Source of the DNA: Hyphomonas sp.
GTDB lineage: Bacteria > Pseudomonadota > Alphaproteobacteria > Caulobacterales > Hyphomonadaceae
DNA: 64,000 nt
Direction: 5' to 3'
Assembly: GCA_002700305.1 (NCBI GenBank)
Contig: PACZ01000051.1
Coordinates: 21,952-85,951, forward strand
In this document: one piece after another, positions 46,018 through 54,834 of the stretch
Position numbering within the stretch: the stretch's first letter is position 1
Layout of the letters: each line of letters opens with the position of its first letter
The notes under the pieces: generated by a model
What the model was told of the DNA's origin: nothing
Database searches by the model: none
Seen by the model: the letters and a program-made list of their open reading frames with translations, nothing else
Position numbers and translations under genes: made by a program

Positions 46018-46968
46018 CTAGCGGCCTGCAAGTCTCTCCTGCACAGAGTCCCAGAAAATGGCAGGTATATCAATGCCGCTGAGTTTCTTGATGGCCTGAA
46101 CGCCGGTCGGTGAGGTCACATTGATCTCGGTGAGGCGGCCGCCGATCACGTCGATACCGGTCAGAACCAGGCCGCGCTTGCGCAGTTCCGGGCCAATCGC
46201 CTCGCAGATATGCTTATCGGCATCGCTGAGGTCAGACTTTTCAGCCGTTCCACCGACAACCAGATTTGAACGCACCTGACCGGATTTCGGGCGCCGGTTA
46301 AGCGCGCCCACGGCCTTCCCGTCGACCAGCATGATTCGTTTGTCGCCTTCGCTGACCGCAGGCAGGAAGGCCTGCACCATGACCGGCTCGCGGGAGTTCG
46401 AGAAGAAAAGTTCCAGAAGGGAGTCGAGGTTGGAATCTTCTTCTTTCAAGCGGAACACGCCGGCGCCGCCATGGCCGTAGATCGGCTTCACAATGATGTC
46501 CTTGTGGCGCGCGCGGAAATCGTCGATGGCCTCCGGATCGCGGCTGATCAGCGTCGGTGGCATCAGTTCCGGGAACATCAGCGGCAGAATTTTCTCCGGG
46601 CTTGAGCGCACACCTGCCGGATCGTTCAGGACCAGGGTCTCGCCAGTGATCAGTTCCAGCATATGGCAGGCTGTGATGTAGGACAGGTCGAATGGCGGAT
46701 CCTGCCGCATCAGGACAACATCGACATCCTTCGCCAGGTCGAGCGTCACGGCTTCCCCGAAAATGCCCGGCTGGCCGGGGACTCTCTGAACCTTTGCCGG
46801 GCGCACGCGCGCCGTCACCCGTTTGCCTTCCAGGCTCATGTCCTGCGGCTGGTAGACAAAAATCTCCATGCCGCGGGCCTGGGCCGTTTCGGCCAGGGCA
46901 AATGTGGTATCGCCATCAATATTGACGTGTTCAAGCGGATCCATCTGGATCGCGACGCGAAGGCTCAT
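46018..46968 (-). CDS. gshB: Glutathione synthetase
   Basis: The 316-residue ATP-grasp enzyme has QMDPLEHVNIDGDTTFALA at the start, LMRQDPPFDLSYI, the KPIYGHGGAGVFRL phosphate loop, VMVQAFLPAVSEGDKRIML, and RSNLVVGGTAE with EINVTSPTG near the end. It joins gamma-glutamylcysteine and glycine with ATP to make glutathione. The length is standard. It is upstream of the small signal-bearing gene and downstream of the BON lipoprotein gene (47010) on the same strand, 41 bases apart. Confidence 0.96.
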   Translation of the reverse strand: MSLRVAIQMDPLEHVNIDGDTTFALAETAQARGMEIFVYQPQDMSLEGKRVTARVRPAKVQRVPGQPGIFGEAVTLDLAKDVDVVLMRQDPPFDLSYITACHMLELITGETLVLNDPAGVRSSPEKILPLMFPELMPPTLISRDPEAIDDFRARHKDIIVKPIYGHGGAGVFRLKEEDSNLDSLLELFFSNSREPVMVQAFLPAVSEGDKRIMLVDGKAVGALNRRPKSGQVRSNLVVGGTAEKSDLSDADKHICEAIGPELRKRGLVLTGIDVIGGRLTEINVTSPTGVQAIKKLSGIDIPAIFWDSVQERLAGR

Positions 46969-47009
46969 GGGGGCGCTCCCGGTTGCAGGAACGCGGGCAG
47001 GGCGTCCCG

Positions 47010-47696
47010 TCAGTAATTCGCGCCGATCAGTTCGGCGTCCGACCCATATGAGGTATCGGAGCCGTTTTGGTAAGAGGTGGGTTCGCCCTGCTGTGCCGGT
47101 TCCGGTTCATGAACGGCTGGCTGGTGGATCCGGACATAGGACACAACCTGTTTGACGCCTGCGACAATGCTCGCTTCTTCCGCGGCCTTTTTGAGCTCCT
47201 TGGCGGAACGGGCCGTGCCCATGAGGTAAACGATGCCGTCATAGGTCTCGACATTGAAATTGAGACTTTTCACGGTTTTCGAGCCTATCAGGCGTGCCCG
47301 CACCCGGCCGGTGATCACCTCGTCTGAAATATTGGCGATAAAGCCGCCGGGCGGTTCGATCTTGATTTCGTTCGCGACATCCTGGGTCAGTGCGGCACTC
47401 CAGGCGATGCCTTCGGCCTTAACGCGGTCTTCCGGATTGTTCACCCTGCCGCTCAGCAGAACCAGCCCGTTGGATACTTCCACATCCACTTCCGCGAACT
47501 TTTCGGAATTTTCCGTGAGCAGCTTCGCCTTGATCTGGTTGGACACATTCGCATCATCCAGCGCCTGGCCCATCGTCTTGTCCTGGGCGGCGGTGAGCCC
47601 AACCGCGCCTGCAGTTCCAACCGCAGCAACCACGCAGCCGCCCAGCGGCAGCAGCAAGGTCATGGACAGGGCGAGGGCGGTGAGAGGCGACTTCAT
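47010..47696 (-). CDS. Double BON-domain lipoprotein
   Basis: The 228-residue protein has a lipobox LGGC (Cys21) and two BON domains (about 45-115 and 125-195) with the NGLVLLSGRV and DGIVYLMGTA glycine-containing strands. It resembles OsmY/DolP-type envelope proteins, which support outer-membrane integrity. The C-terminal tail is low-complexity (PEPAQQGEPTSYQNGSDTS). I chose the ATG at 47696 as the lipobox start. It probably heads a unit with gshB. It is divergent from rsfS. Confidence 0.87.
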   Translation of the reverse strand: MKSPLTALALSMTLLLPLGGCVVAAVGTAGAVGLTAAQDKTMGQALDDANVSNQIKAKLLTENSEKFAEVDVEVSNGLVLLSGRVNNPEDRVKAEGIAWSAALTQDVANEIKIEPPGGFIANISDEVITGRVRARLIGSKTVKSLNFNVETYDGIVYLMGTARSAKELKKAAEEASIVAGVKQVVSYVRIHQPAVHEPEPAQQGEPTSYQNGSDTSYGSDAELIGANY

Positions 47697-47954
47697 GGGC
47701 AACTCCGGTCGGCGGTCGGGTACGGTCGCGGCTTGTAACACGCGGGTTGGGGCAAAATTCTGGCAACGCGCCGCGCTGCAGCCTGTGAGCTGCAACAGAC
47801 GCACCGATGGCAGACAATACGGGTTTCTTCTGGTTGTGAAGCGTCCGCCATGGTAATATGTGAAGATGAGTAACCAGAAGGAACGAAAACCCTGACTTCC
47901 AGCGCTCCGCGGCTGCAGGCCGCAAAGCAGGCCACCGTTGAGGACATTCGCGCC

Positions 47955-48290
47955 GTGGCCGAGTCTCTCGCAAAGTCCCTTGAAGACGACAAAGCTGAAG
48001 ATCTCCTCTTCATCGACCTTCAGGGCAAATCCTCGCTTGCCGATTTCATGATCATCGCGTCTGGCCGTTCTGGCCGGCACGTGGCCGCGCTTGCGGATCA
48101 CATTTCCCAGGAAGCGAAGAAGCTCACCGGACGTCCGGCGAGCATCGAAGGCATGCCGAATGCAGACTGGGTCCTGATCGATACAGGCGACGTGATCGTT
48201 CACCTGTTCCGTCCGGAAGTCCGTGAATTCTATAATCTGGAAAAGATCTGGGCGTCTGACACGACCCCTGCGCACCGCAAGGCTCACTAG
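47955..48290 (+). CDS. rsfS: Ribosome silencing factor
   Basis: The 111-residue protein is a RsfS/Iojap: KSLEDDKAEDLLFIDLQGKSSLADFMIIASG, then WVLIDTGDVIVHLFRPEVREFYNLEKIW. It binds protein L14 of the large subunit and blocks subunit joining when nutrients are low. The start is a GTG with GAGGA 10 bases ahead. The frame is open upstream to 47874 without an ATG or GTG, so a longer form is possible. rlmH follows five bases later, the usual order. Confidence 0.93.
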   Translation: MAESLAKSLEDDKAEDLLFIDLQGKSSLADFMIIASGRSGRHVAALADHISQEAKKLTGRPASIEGMPNADWVLIDTGDVIVHLFRPEVREFYNLEKIWASDTTPAHRKAH

Positions 48291-48295
48291 GCGAT

Positions 48296-48757
48296 ATGCG
48301 CCTGACTTTCCTGGTGGTCGGCAAGATGAAGTCCGGCCCGGAACGTGACCTCGTCGATGAATACCTGAAGCGTGCGCGCCCTGTGGCGCGTGGTCTCGGC
48401 TTTCGCGGAATCGAGGAAATTGAAGTCGCCAGCGGCGGCCTGGATGCCGAAGCCGGGCGCATTCTCGAAAAAATCCCGGCGGGGGCCCGCATCCTCCGGC
48501 TGGATGAATTCGGCCCGACCATGGGCTCGGCTGACTTTGCAGACAAACTTGCGTCCTTGCGGGACCAGGGCATACCGGATCTCGTTTTCCTTATCGGTGG
48601 CGCCGAAGGTTATGGGGACGCAGTCCGGCAGGCGGCATCGGACACACTTGCCTTCGGACCGCAAACCTGGCCGCATCGGTTCGTGCGCGCCATGCTGGCT
48701 GAACAGGTTTATCGTGCAATGTCTATTCTGGCGGGCACGCCGTATCACAAGGCCTGA
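48296..48757 (+). CDS. rlmH: 23S rRNA (pseudouridine1915-N3)-methyltransferase
   Basis: The 153-residue SPOUT methyltransferase has LRLTFLVVGKMKSGPE at the start, the SAM-binding LIGGAEGYGD loop (about 100-109) and the invariant C-terminal AEQVYRAMSILAGTPYHKA. It methylates pseudouridine 1915 in helix 69 of 23S rRNA. It forms an operon with rsfS. In related genomes a peptidase and CtpA often follow, but here an opposite-strand small ORF and the TAXI gene come next. Confidence 0.96.
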   Translation: MRLTFLVVGKMKSGPERDLVDEYLKRARPVARGLGFRGIEEIEVASGGLDAEAGRILEKIPAGARILRLDEFGPTMGSADFADKLASLRDQGIPDLVFLIGGAEGYGDAVRQAASDTLAFGPQTWPHRFVRAMLAEQVYRAMSILAGTPYHKA

Positions 48758-48780
48758 TCTCGTCTGGCGGTCTGATGAAA

Positions 48781-48894
48781 TCAGCCTGCGTAAAGCGACG
48801 GTTCCGGCGCGAAGGCCATTACGAACAGCAGGCCCGCAATCGCGGCAAATGTCGCGAGCGTTATCCATCTGGACAAGGCGGGCTGGGCGTTCAT
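48781..48894 (-). CDS. 37-residue single-pass membrane protein
   Basis: A short frame in the 345-base gap between rlmH and the TAXI gene encodes 37 residues with one hydrophobic helix (about 13-29), a basic Arg before it and an acidic residue after it. AGAAGGA stands eight bases before the ATG at 48894, and no real gene overlaps. Nothing else is seen in the gap. The family is unknown; short size makes the call uncertain, but the ribosome binding site and helix fit a translated small membrane protein. Confidence 0.5.
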   Translation of the reverse strand: MNAQPALSRWITLATFAAIAGLLFVMAFAPEPSLYAG

Positions 48895-49102
48895 CGGTGG
48901 CGTCCTTCTGGCCGGTTTCTCTGTGGCACCCGATATGGGGCGCGCTTTCAAGATGAACACTTTCCAAACGGAATGGGTTCCATGCGCGGCTTGAATAAGG
49001 CAATTTCCGGGCCAGCGGTGACGCTTCGTTCATCTTGTTGATCCCGCCCGGTTCCCGGCCTAGACCAGAAGCGGACACGCAGACGGCGCGGGAGACGAAG
49101 CA

Positions 49103-50410
49103 ATGTCAGGTTGGCGGGATTTCCTGAAAGTGTACTGGCCGCTGATTGCGATTGTCGCCGTCGGCCTGATTGCGGCCCTGATGGTGATGGACCCGGCGCC
49201 GCCGAAAAAGATCCGCTTTGCCGCCGGCGCGCCGGGCGGAGCTTATCATGTCTATGCGGAACGGTATCAGCGTCTGATGCAGGCGCAGGGGGTCGAGGTT
49301 GCCCTGGTCGATACGGCCGGGTCGATCGAGAATTTGCGGCTCCTGGATGAGGGGGAAGTGGATGTGGCTCTCGTTCAGGGCGGGCTTGCCTCAGGGCAGG
49401 ACCGCGAACGGCTCAACTCGCTGGGCGGGCTTTTCCCCGAGCCATTCTGGGTCTTTATCCGGGCAGGCAATGGCATCAATGCCTTCGGAGACCTGCGCGG
49501 CTATCGCTTCGCCATTGGGCCGGACGGGTCCGGTACGCGCGCGCTTGCGCTGTCCCTGCAGTCTGAATTCGGCGGCACATGGCCGGCCAGCGCCCAGATG
49601 ACCCTGTCAGGCAGCGAGGCCGCTGACGCCCTGCGGGCCGGCACGGTGGACGCGGTGGCCTTCGCGGCGTCGGTGGAGGCGCCCTATGTGCAGGACATGC
49701 TTCGCGACCCGGCCGTGCAATTGCTGCCTTTTGAACGCGCGCCCGCCCTGGCGCGGCGCCAGGATGCGTTGTCGGCCGTCACGCTCCTTCGCGGCGTCGT
49801 GGACATCGGTGCCGACATTCCGGCAACCGACGTGCCGCTGGTGGCGCCCGTGGCGCAGTTGGCCATCCGCAATGACATCCACCCGGCGATCGAGGCGCTC
49901 CTGATCGATTCCGCCATGGCCATTCATGGCGACGGCTCGCTCCTGTCAGCGGCCGGCAGCTGGCCGGACCCTGACGCGACGGACCTGCCGGTTTCCAACC
50001 AGGCCCGCCGGTATTACCGCAATGGGCCGTCCTTCCTGCGCCGGTATTTCTCTTTCGATGTGGCGAATTTCCTCGACCGCGCCTGGGTGCTTGCGATTCC
50101 GTTGCTCACGCTTCTGTTCCCGCTGGTCCGGGCCGCCCCGCCCATCTATCGCTGGCGTGTGCGGCGCAAGATCTATGTCTGGTACAAGGACATCCGGGAA
50201 CTGGAAGCACGTGGCCGGGCATCTCCGACGCCTGAAGAACGCGCGCGGATCGTCAAGGAGCTGCAGGATCTGCAGGAAGAAATCGGCGCGGTGGACGTGC
50301 CGCTCTCCTACACCGACGACCTCTATCGCCTCCGCAGCCATGTCGAGTTCGTCAAACAGCTGGTGCTGAACCCGAAAGGGGCGGTGTCAGCCCCGGCGCT
50401 CGGGGCGTAA
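49103..50410 (+). CDS. TAXI-family TRAP transporter solute-binding protein, membrane-anchored
   Basis: The 435-residue protein starts with a membrane segment (13-32) and then has a periplasmic two-lobe binding domain of the TAXI type: FAAGAPGGAYHVYAERYQRLM, AGSIENLRLLDEGEVDVALVQGG, YRFAIGPDGSGTRALA. A second membrane helix (about 318-340) and a basic cytosolic tail (WRVRRKIYVWYKDIRELEARG) follow. Normal TAXI proteins are soluble and lack this tail, and no TRAP permease gene is beside it. The anchored form may be a sensor. Ligand unknown. Confidence 0.85.
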   Translation: MSGWRDFLKVYWPLIAIVAVGLIAALMVMDPAPPKKIRFAAGAPGGAYHVYAERYQRLMQAQGVEVALVDTAGSIENLRLLDEGEVDVALVQGGLASGQDRERLNSLGGLFPEPFWVFIRAGNGINAFGDLRGYRFAIGPDGSGTRALALSLQSEFGGTWPASAQMTLSGSEAADALRAGTVDAVAFAASVEAPYVQDMLRDPAVQLLPFERAPALARRQDALSAVTLLRGVVDIGADIPATDVPLVAPVAQLAIRNDIHPAIEALLIDSAMAIHGDGSLLSAAGSWPDPDATDLPVSNQARRYYRNGPSFLRRYFSFDVANFLDRAWVLAIPLLTLLFPLVRAAPPIYRWRVRRKIYVWYKDIRELEARGRASPTPEERARIVKELQDLQEEIGAVDVPLSYTDDLYRLRSHVEFVKQLVLNPKGAVSAPALGA

Positions 50411-50413
50411 GGC

Positions 50414-51145
50414 TTACCAGGGCTCGCACCAGGGCCGGAGATCCAGCTCGTGTGTCCAGGCAGAGCGATGCTGGTTGTGCAGCCAGACATAGTTCTTTGC
50501 GATCTCGTCAGGGATCAGCAGTCCGTCCCGCTCGCGACGTTCAGCGGCGTCCGGCAGCATGTCCCGGATGAAAGCGGAATCGATGGCGCCATCGATCACG
50601 ACGTGGGCGACGTGGATGCCCTTCGGGCCGAGTTCCCGCGCCATGGACTGGGCAAGCGCGCGGAGCGCATGCTTGGCGCCAGCAAAAGCGGAAAAGCCCG
50701 CGCCGCCCCGAATTGCCGCTGTGGCGCCCGTGAAAATGATCGTCCCGCGTCCACGCGGGCTCATCACCCGCGCGGCTTCGCGGCCGGCGAGAAAACCTGC
50801 AAATGCGGCCATTTCCCAGACCTTCTGGTAGACGCGGCTTGTCATCTCCGTGATGGGGAAGCGGACATTTGCTCCGATATTGAAAACGCAGGCCTCTATC
50901 GGGCCGATCTCGGCCTCCACCTGGTCGAACAAGGCGATCGTCTCGTCTTCGCTGCGGGCATCGACGCCAAAGGCGCAGGCTTTGCCGCCCTCGGCCTCGA
51001 TCGACCCGACCAGCGCATCGAGGTCGGACAGGTTGCGCGGCCGGCGCGTGACGCAGGCTGTCAGGCCGTCGCGGGCGAAAGCCTTTGCGATTGCGCCGCC
51101 AGTTGCATCGCCTGCGCCAATGATCAGAGCTGCCCCATTTGCCAT
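50414..51145 (-). CDS. SDR-family protein lacking the catalytic tyrosine
   Basis: The 243-residue Rossmann protein has a glycine-rich GAGDATGGAIA motif and FNIGANV in place of NNAG. The active site has FAGAK (F154..K158) instead of YxxxK, and the usual serine position is alanine (about 141, in FTGATAAIRGG). It therefore lacks two of the three catalytic residues of classical SDRs. The close family sharing FAGAKHALRALAQSMARELGPKGIHVAHVVIDG is common in proteobacteria. It may be non-catalytic or use another chemistry. It is convergent with the TAXI gene (3-base gap). Confidence 0.85.
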   Translation of the reverse strand: MANGAALIIGAGDATGGAIAKAFARDGLTACVTRRPRNLSDLDALVGSIEAEGGKACAFGVDARSEDETIALFDQVEAEIGPIEACVFNIGANVRFPITEMTSRVYQKVWEMAAFAGFLAGREAARVMSPRGRGTIIFTGATAAIRGGAGFSAFAGAKHALRALAQSMARELGPKGIHVAHVVIDGAIDSAFIRDMLPDAAERRERDGLLIPDEIAKNYVWLHNQHRSAWTHELDLRPWCEPW

Positions 51146-51239
51146 GTTCCAGGCCTCCTCCAGTGTTTTCCAGACGCTCGCCGATCGAAGTGAGTTTGTA
51201 AAGAGAACTCACTATTGAGACAGGCTAAACAAGGGGCCA

Positions 51240-52085
51240 TCAGCGCTGGCAGGAGGGGCAGTAGAAAGTCGACCGGCCGGACTGGACGAGGCGTTTGATG
51301 ATTGTGCCGCAAGCCGGGCAGGGCTGGCCCTCGCGGTCATAGACGGCGAAGCGGTGCTGAAAATAGCCGAGTTCGCCGCTGGCGCTGGCAAAGTCCGAAA
51401 TGGATGAGCCGCCAGCCTCTATGGCTTCTGCAATCACATCATTTATTGCAGGAGCAAGCCGGGCGGCGCGTTGGCCGGGGATGCTCTGAGACAGACGTTT
51501 CGGCGAGATTTTCGCCCGCCAGAGCGCCTCGCAAACATAAATGTTTCCAAGGCCTGCGATGACCGACTGGTCCAGCAGCGCTGCCTTGATCGGGGCCTTC
51601 TTGCCCTTCAGGGCGGTGTCCAGATACGCGGCCGAGAAATGGTTGCTGAGCGGCTCCGGTCCCATGGCCATTAACCGTGGATATGACTGGAATTGCTCGG
51701 CAGGCCAGAGCTCCATGAAACCGAACCTGCGGGGGTCATTGTAGGTGACTATATCATGACTATCCAGGACTATAACGACATGATCATGGGCCGGATCTGT
51801 GCCTGTTTCGTGCTTGTAATGCGCTGTCGCATGACCACTCACGGTGAAGCGTCCGGTCATGCCGAGATGCATCACCAGAACCTCGCCGGAAGAGAGCTCC
51901 ACCGTCAGGAATTTCGCCCGACGCCCGAGGCGCACAACCTTCTGCCCAGACACCCGTTCGGCGAAGCGGTCGGGGAAGGGGAAGCGCAGGTCTGCCCGGT
52001 TCTGGGTCAGCGACACGATCGTGCGGCCCTCCATGACGGGGGCGAGGCCGCGGCGAACTGTCTCGACTTCAGGTAATTCAGGCAT
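51240..52085 (-). CDS. mutM: Formamidopyrimidine-DNA glycosylase
   Basis: The 281-residue enzyme starts PELPEVET, so Pro2 (after Met removal) is the nucleophile and Glu3 the acid. It has GRRAKF (lysine finger), MHLGMTGRF, NIYVCEALW and a C-terminal zinc finger CPAC...FYCPSCQ. It removes 8-oxoguanine and formamidopyrimidines and nicks the abasic site. The ATG at 52085 is set by the conserved N-terminus. It is divergent from ubiE, separated by 36 bases, a common order in alphaproteobacteria. Confidence 0.97.
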   Translation of the reverse strand: MPELPEVETVRRGLAPVMEGRTIVSLTQNRADLRFPFPDRFAERVSGQKVVRLGRRAKFLTVELSSGEVLVMHLGMTGRFTVSGHATAHYKHETGTDPAHDHVVIVLDSHDIVTYNDPRRFGFMELWPAEQFQSYPRLMAMGPEPLSNHFSAAYLDTALKGKKAPIKAALLDQSVIAGLGNIYVCEALWRAKISPKRLSQSIPGQRAARLAPAINDVIAEAIEAGGSSISDFASASGELGYFQHRFAVYDREGQPCPACGTIIKRLVQSGRSTFYCPSCQR

Positions 52086-52121
52086 GGTTATGGCATATAG
52101 CCTAGGCAGTACGGGGTAACT

Positions 52122-52922
52122 ATGGTGGCGCGCATGTCTGCTGAACCTGAAACAGAGCGCAAGGTTTCCTTCGGTTTCGAAGAAGTGACCGAAAGCGAAA
52201 AAGTGGCGCGCGTCAAAACCGTGTTCCGCTCCGTTGCGTCGCGCTACGACCTGATGAACGATCTCATGTCCGCCGGTGTGCACCGCCTGTGGAAACATGA
52301 TGCGATGAACCGCGTGAACCCTCAGCCGGGCGAGCGCCACCTCGATGTGGCGGGCGGCACGGGGGAGCTGGCCCGGGCTTTCCTTGAACTGGCCGACAAG
52401 GCCGGCAAGCGCCGCGGCATCGACAAGCCGGCGACGGCGATTGTCTCAGACATCAATGACGCCATGCTGGAAGCGGGCAAGGCACGCGCCGACAATGCCA
52501 AATGGGAGGGCCGGCTGGACTGGGTCTGCGCCGACGGCCAGAACCTGCCCTGGGCCGACAACAGTTTCGATGTGGTCACAGTATCATTCGGCATCCGCAA
52601 TTTTGCGGACCGTGTGGCGGGTTTGAAGGAATTTCGCCGTGTGCTGAAGCCGGGTGGCCGTCTTGCCGTGCTGGAGTTCAGCCACATGACGGCGCCCGCC
52701 CTGCAGGCGGCGTATGACAAGTACAGCTTCAACGTGATTCCGCAGCTTGGCAGCCTCGTCGCGGGCGACAAGGAAAGCTATCAGTATCTCGTGGAATCGA
52801 TCCGGAAATTTCCCGATCAGGAGACCTTCCGTGCGGAGATCGAAAGCGCCGGGTTCTCGAACGTTTCCGTTACGAACTATTCAGGCGGTATTGCGGCCCT
52901 GCACTTTGGCTGGGCCGTCTGA
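52122..52922 (+). CDS. ubiE: Ubiquinone/menaquinone biosynthesis C-methyltransferase
   Basis: The 266-residue methyltransferase has the UbiE signatures VRSVASRYDLMNDLMS-like (FRSVASRYDLMNDLMSAGVHR), motif I LDVAGGTGE, NLPWADNSFDVVTVSFGIRN and EFRRVLKPGGRLAVLEFS. It methylates the quinone ring C5 position of demethoxy precursors with SAM. An in-frame ATG at 52134 is an alternative start. ubiB lies downstream on the same strand, separated by the opposite-strand small ORF at 52934-53110. Confidence 0.96.
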   Translation: MVARMSAEPETERKVSFGFEEVTESEKVARVKTVFRSVASRYDLMNDLMSAGVHRLWKHDAMNRVNPQPGERHLDVAGGTGELARAFLELADKAGKRRGIDKPATAIVSDINDAMLEAGKARADNAKWEGRLDWVCADGQNLPWADNSFDVVTVSFGIRNFADRVAGLKEFRRVLKPGGRLAVLEFSHMTAPALQAAYDKYSFNVIPQLGSLVAGDKESYQYLVESIRKFPDQETFRAEIESAGFSNVSVTNYSGGIAALHFGWAV

Positions 52923-52933
52923 TGCGGCTCCGG

Positions 52934-53110
52934 TCAGTTTTCGTCGACGCGGATCCCGTCTTCACTGATCGAGATTTCGACACCGGCAGAGGTGTCGGCG
53001 CCGGGTGCCTCCATAAAATGGTAGAGCGTGAAACCGATCGGGCCGGCGACCAGGGCACCTGCAATGAAATAGAGCCACTTGGTGACACTCGAACCAGCGG
53101 GCTTGGCCAT
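52934..53110 (-). CDS. 58-residue single-pass membrane protein
   Basis: This small frame sits between ubiE and ubiB on the opposite strand. Its 58 residues have one hydrophobic segment (about 12-32, WLYFIAGALVAGPIGFTLYHF) and an acidic C-terminal tail that reads EISISEDGIRVDEN. A near-perfect AAGGAGGT stands five bases before the ATG at 53110, which strongly supports translation. No family is recognised. Its 3' end is 12 bases from the ubiE stop, in convergent orientation. Confidence 0.68.
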   Translation of the reverse strand: MAKPAGSSVTKWLYFIAGALVAGPIGFTLYHFMEAPGADTSAGVEISISEDGIRVDEN

Positions 53111-53190
53111 GATGACCTCCTTTCAGATTGTTTCGTGAATTATCAACGCACTGCGGCTATGTCCGGTTCCAGAGAGTTCAGGAGCACGGT

Positions 53191-54708
53191 TTGGGGCTGA
53201 TCGGAGACTACAGGCGGCTGATGCGCGCCGGCATCGCGCTGGCGCGGCATGACGTCATCCTGCCGGCGGACTATCAGTCCCGCCTGCCGCTGTCTGCGCG
53301 GATTGCGGGCGGTACGCTGCGCCTGTTCACGGGCGGCGCCCGCGGGCGGCCCGGCCAGCGCCTGGCGCGTGCCCTTGAAGGGCTGGGCCCGGCCTATATC
53401 AAGCTCGGCCAGTTCCTCGCCACGCGTCCGGACGTTTTCGGCACGGAAGTCACCTCCGACCTCGACCATCTGAAAGACAAGCTGCCGCCTTTCTCCATGA
53501 AAGCTGCCCGCGCGGCTCTGGTGACGGAATTCGGCGCGGCCGACGCAGACCGTCTGTTTGCAGACCTTTCCGAACCGGTCGCCGCAGCCTCCCTGGCGCA
53601 GGTCCACCGTATGGACCTGCCGGACGGACCACGGGCCGTGAAGATCCTGCGCCCGAAGATCGAGGAACAGCTGTCCAAAGAGCTCTCGGCGATGAAGCGG
53701 GCCGCGCGCACGATTGAGGGCATTTCGGTCGAGAGCCGCCGCCTGAAGCCGGTCGCCTTCACTGAAACCATCGCCACGGCCATGATGCGCGAGACAGACC
53801 TCCGCCTTGAGGCGGGGGGGGCGGACGAGATGCGCGCGCTCAGCGAGAAGAACGGCTATTTTCAGGTCCCAAAAGTCGACTGGGACCGGACCGGCCGCCG
53901 TGTGCTGACCATCGACTGGGTCGACGGCAAGCCGCTGACCGACCCGACCGCGCTGGACCAGCCGGGCATCGACCGCAAGGCGCTGGCAAACGACATCACC
54001 CGCGGCTTCCTGACCAATGCCATCGAGCACGGCGTTTTCCACGCCGACATGCATGAAGGCAATCTGATCCTGACGCCGGAAGGCAAGATCGCCCTCATCG
54101 ATTTCGGCATTATTGGCCGGATCGGCATGACGGAACGGCGTTTCCTGGCGGAGATCCTCTGGGGCTTCCTGAAGCGGGATTATGTCCGCGTTGCCGAAGT
54201 GCATTTCGAGGCGGGCTATGTGCCGGCCTCCCAATCTGTGGGTGAGTTCGCGCAGGCGCTGCGTACGATTGGCGAGCCGATCCACGGCAAGCCCGCGGAA
54301 GACGTCTCCATGGGCCGGGTGCTGCTGCAGCTGTTCGATTATACGCATACGTTCGGCATGTCCCTTCGCCCGGAACTCGTCCTGTTGCAGAAGACCATGG
54401 TGCAGGTGGAAGGCGTCGCGCGCGCCATCGACCCGGCACATAATATCTGGAATGCTTCGGAGCCTGTCGTGGAAGGCTGGATCCGCCGCAGCTTTGGCCC
54501 GCAGGGCGCCGCAAAGCTGGTGGCGCAAAACCTCCGTGAGGTGACGAACCGGCTGAAACGCCTGCCAGAAGTCATGGACCGGTTCGAAGCCTTCATGGCG
54601 CATGAACTGGAAGACGCGCCGCCGCCGAAGAAATCATTTGCGCCCTGGTGGGGCTGGTTCGGGCTTGTCGTCGCGTTGGCGGGCCTCGCCGTCTGGGCCT
54701 TCAAATAG
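53191..54708 (+). CDS. ubiB: Ubiquinone biosynthesis kinase-like protein UbiB
   Basis: The 505-residue ABC1/ADCK-type protein has the KxGQ-like motif LGPAYIKLGQFLATRPD, the AAASLAQVHRM Ala-rich loop, the VKILRP lysine, NAIEHGVFHADMHEGNL and the metal-binding LIDFGIIGR. Two C-terminal membrane helices lie near 455-505 (the last is WWGWFGLVVALAGLAVWAF). UbiB has ATPase activity and is needed for ubiquinone ring modifications. The TTG at 53191 is chosen because AGGAG lies six bases ahead and the family starts there; a TTG at 53128 is also in frame. Confidence 0.92.
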   Translation: MGLIGDYRRLMRAGIALARHDVILPADYQSRLPLSARIAGGTLRLFTGGARGRPGQRLARALEGLGPAYIKLGQFLATRPDVFGTEVTSDLDHLKDKLPPFSMKAARAALVTEFGAADADRLFADLSEPVAAASLAQVHRMDLPDGPRAVKILRPKIEEQLSKELSAMKRAARTIEGISVESRRLKPVAFTETIATAMMRETDLRLEAGGADEMRALSEKNGYFQVPKVDWDRTGRRVLTIDWVDGKPLTDPTALDQPGIDRKALANDITRGFLTNAIEHGVFHADMHEGNLILTPEGKIALIDFGIIGRIGMTERRFLAEILWGFLKRDYVRVAEVHFEAGYVPASQSVGEFAQALRTIGEPIHGKPAEDVSMGRVLLQLFDYTHTFGMSLRPELVLLQKTMVQVEGVARAIDPAHNIWNASEPVVEGWIRRSFGPQGAAKLVAQNLREVTNRLKRLPEVMDRFEAFMAHELEDAPPPKKSFAPWWGWFGLVVALAGLAVWAFK

Positions 54709-54834
54709 GCAGGACGCGAATTTCTCGCGAGTGTGACGACCCGGACGCGGTAAACTCCCCTTAATGGAGTAAAGTGTTAACGCGCCTTAAGCATCGCCTT
54801 ACAGTCACGGCAGCTCCCGAGGAAAGGACCTGCC

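Noticed and set aside
54764-54790. TTAA half-sites suggesting CtrA binding
   Set aside because: The spacing is TTAA-N6-TTAA rather than the CtrA N7, so I do not call it.
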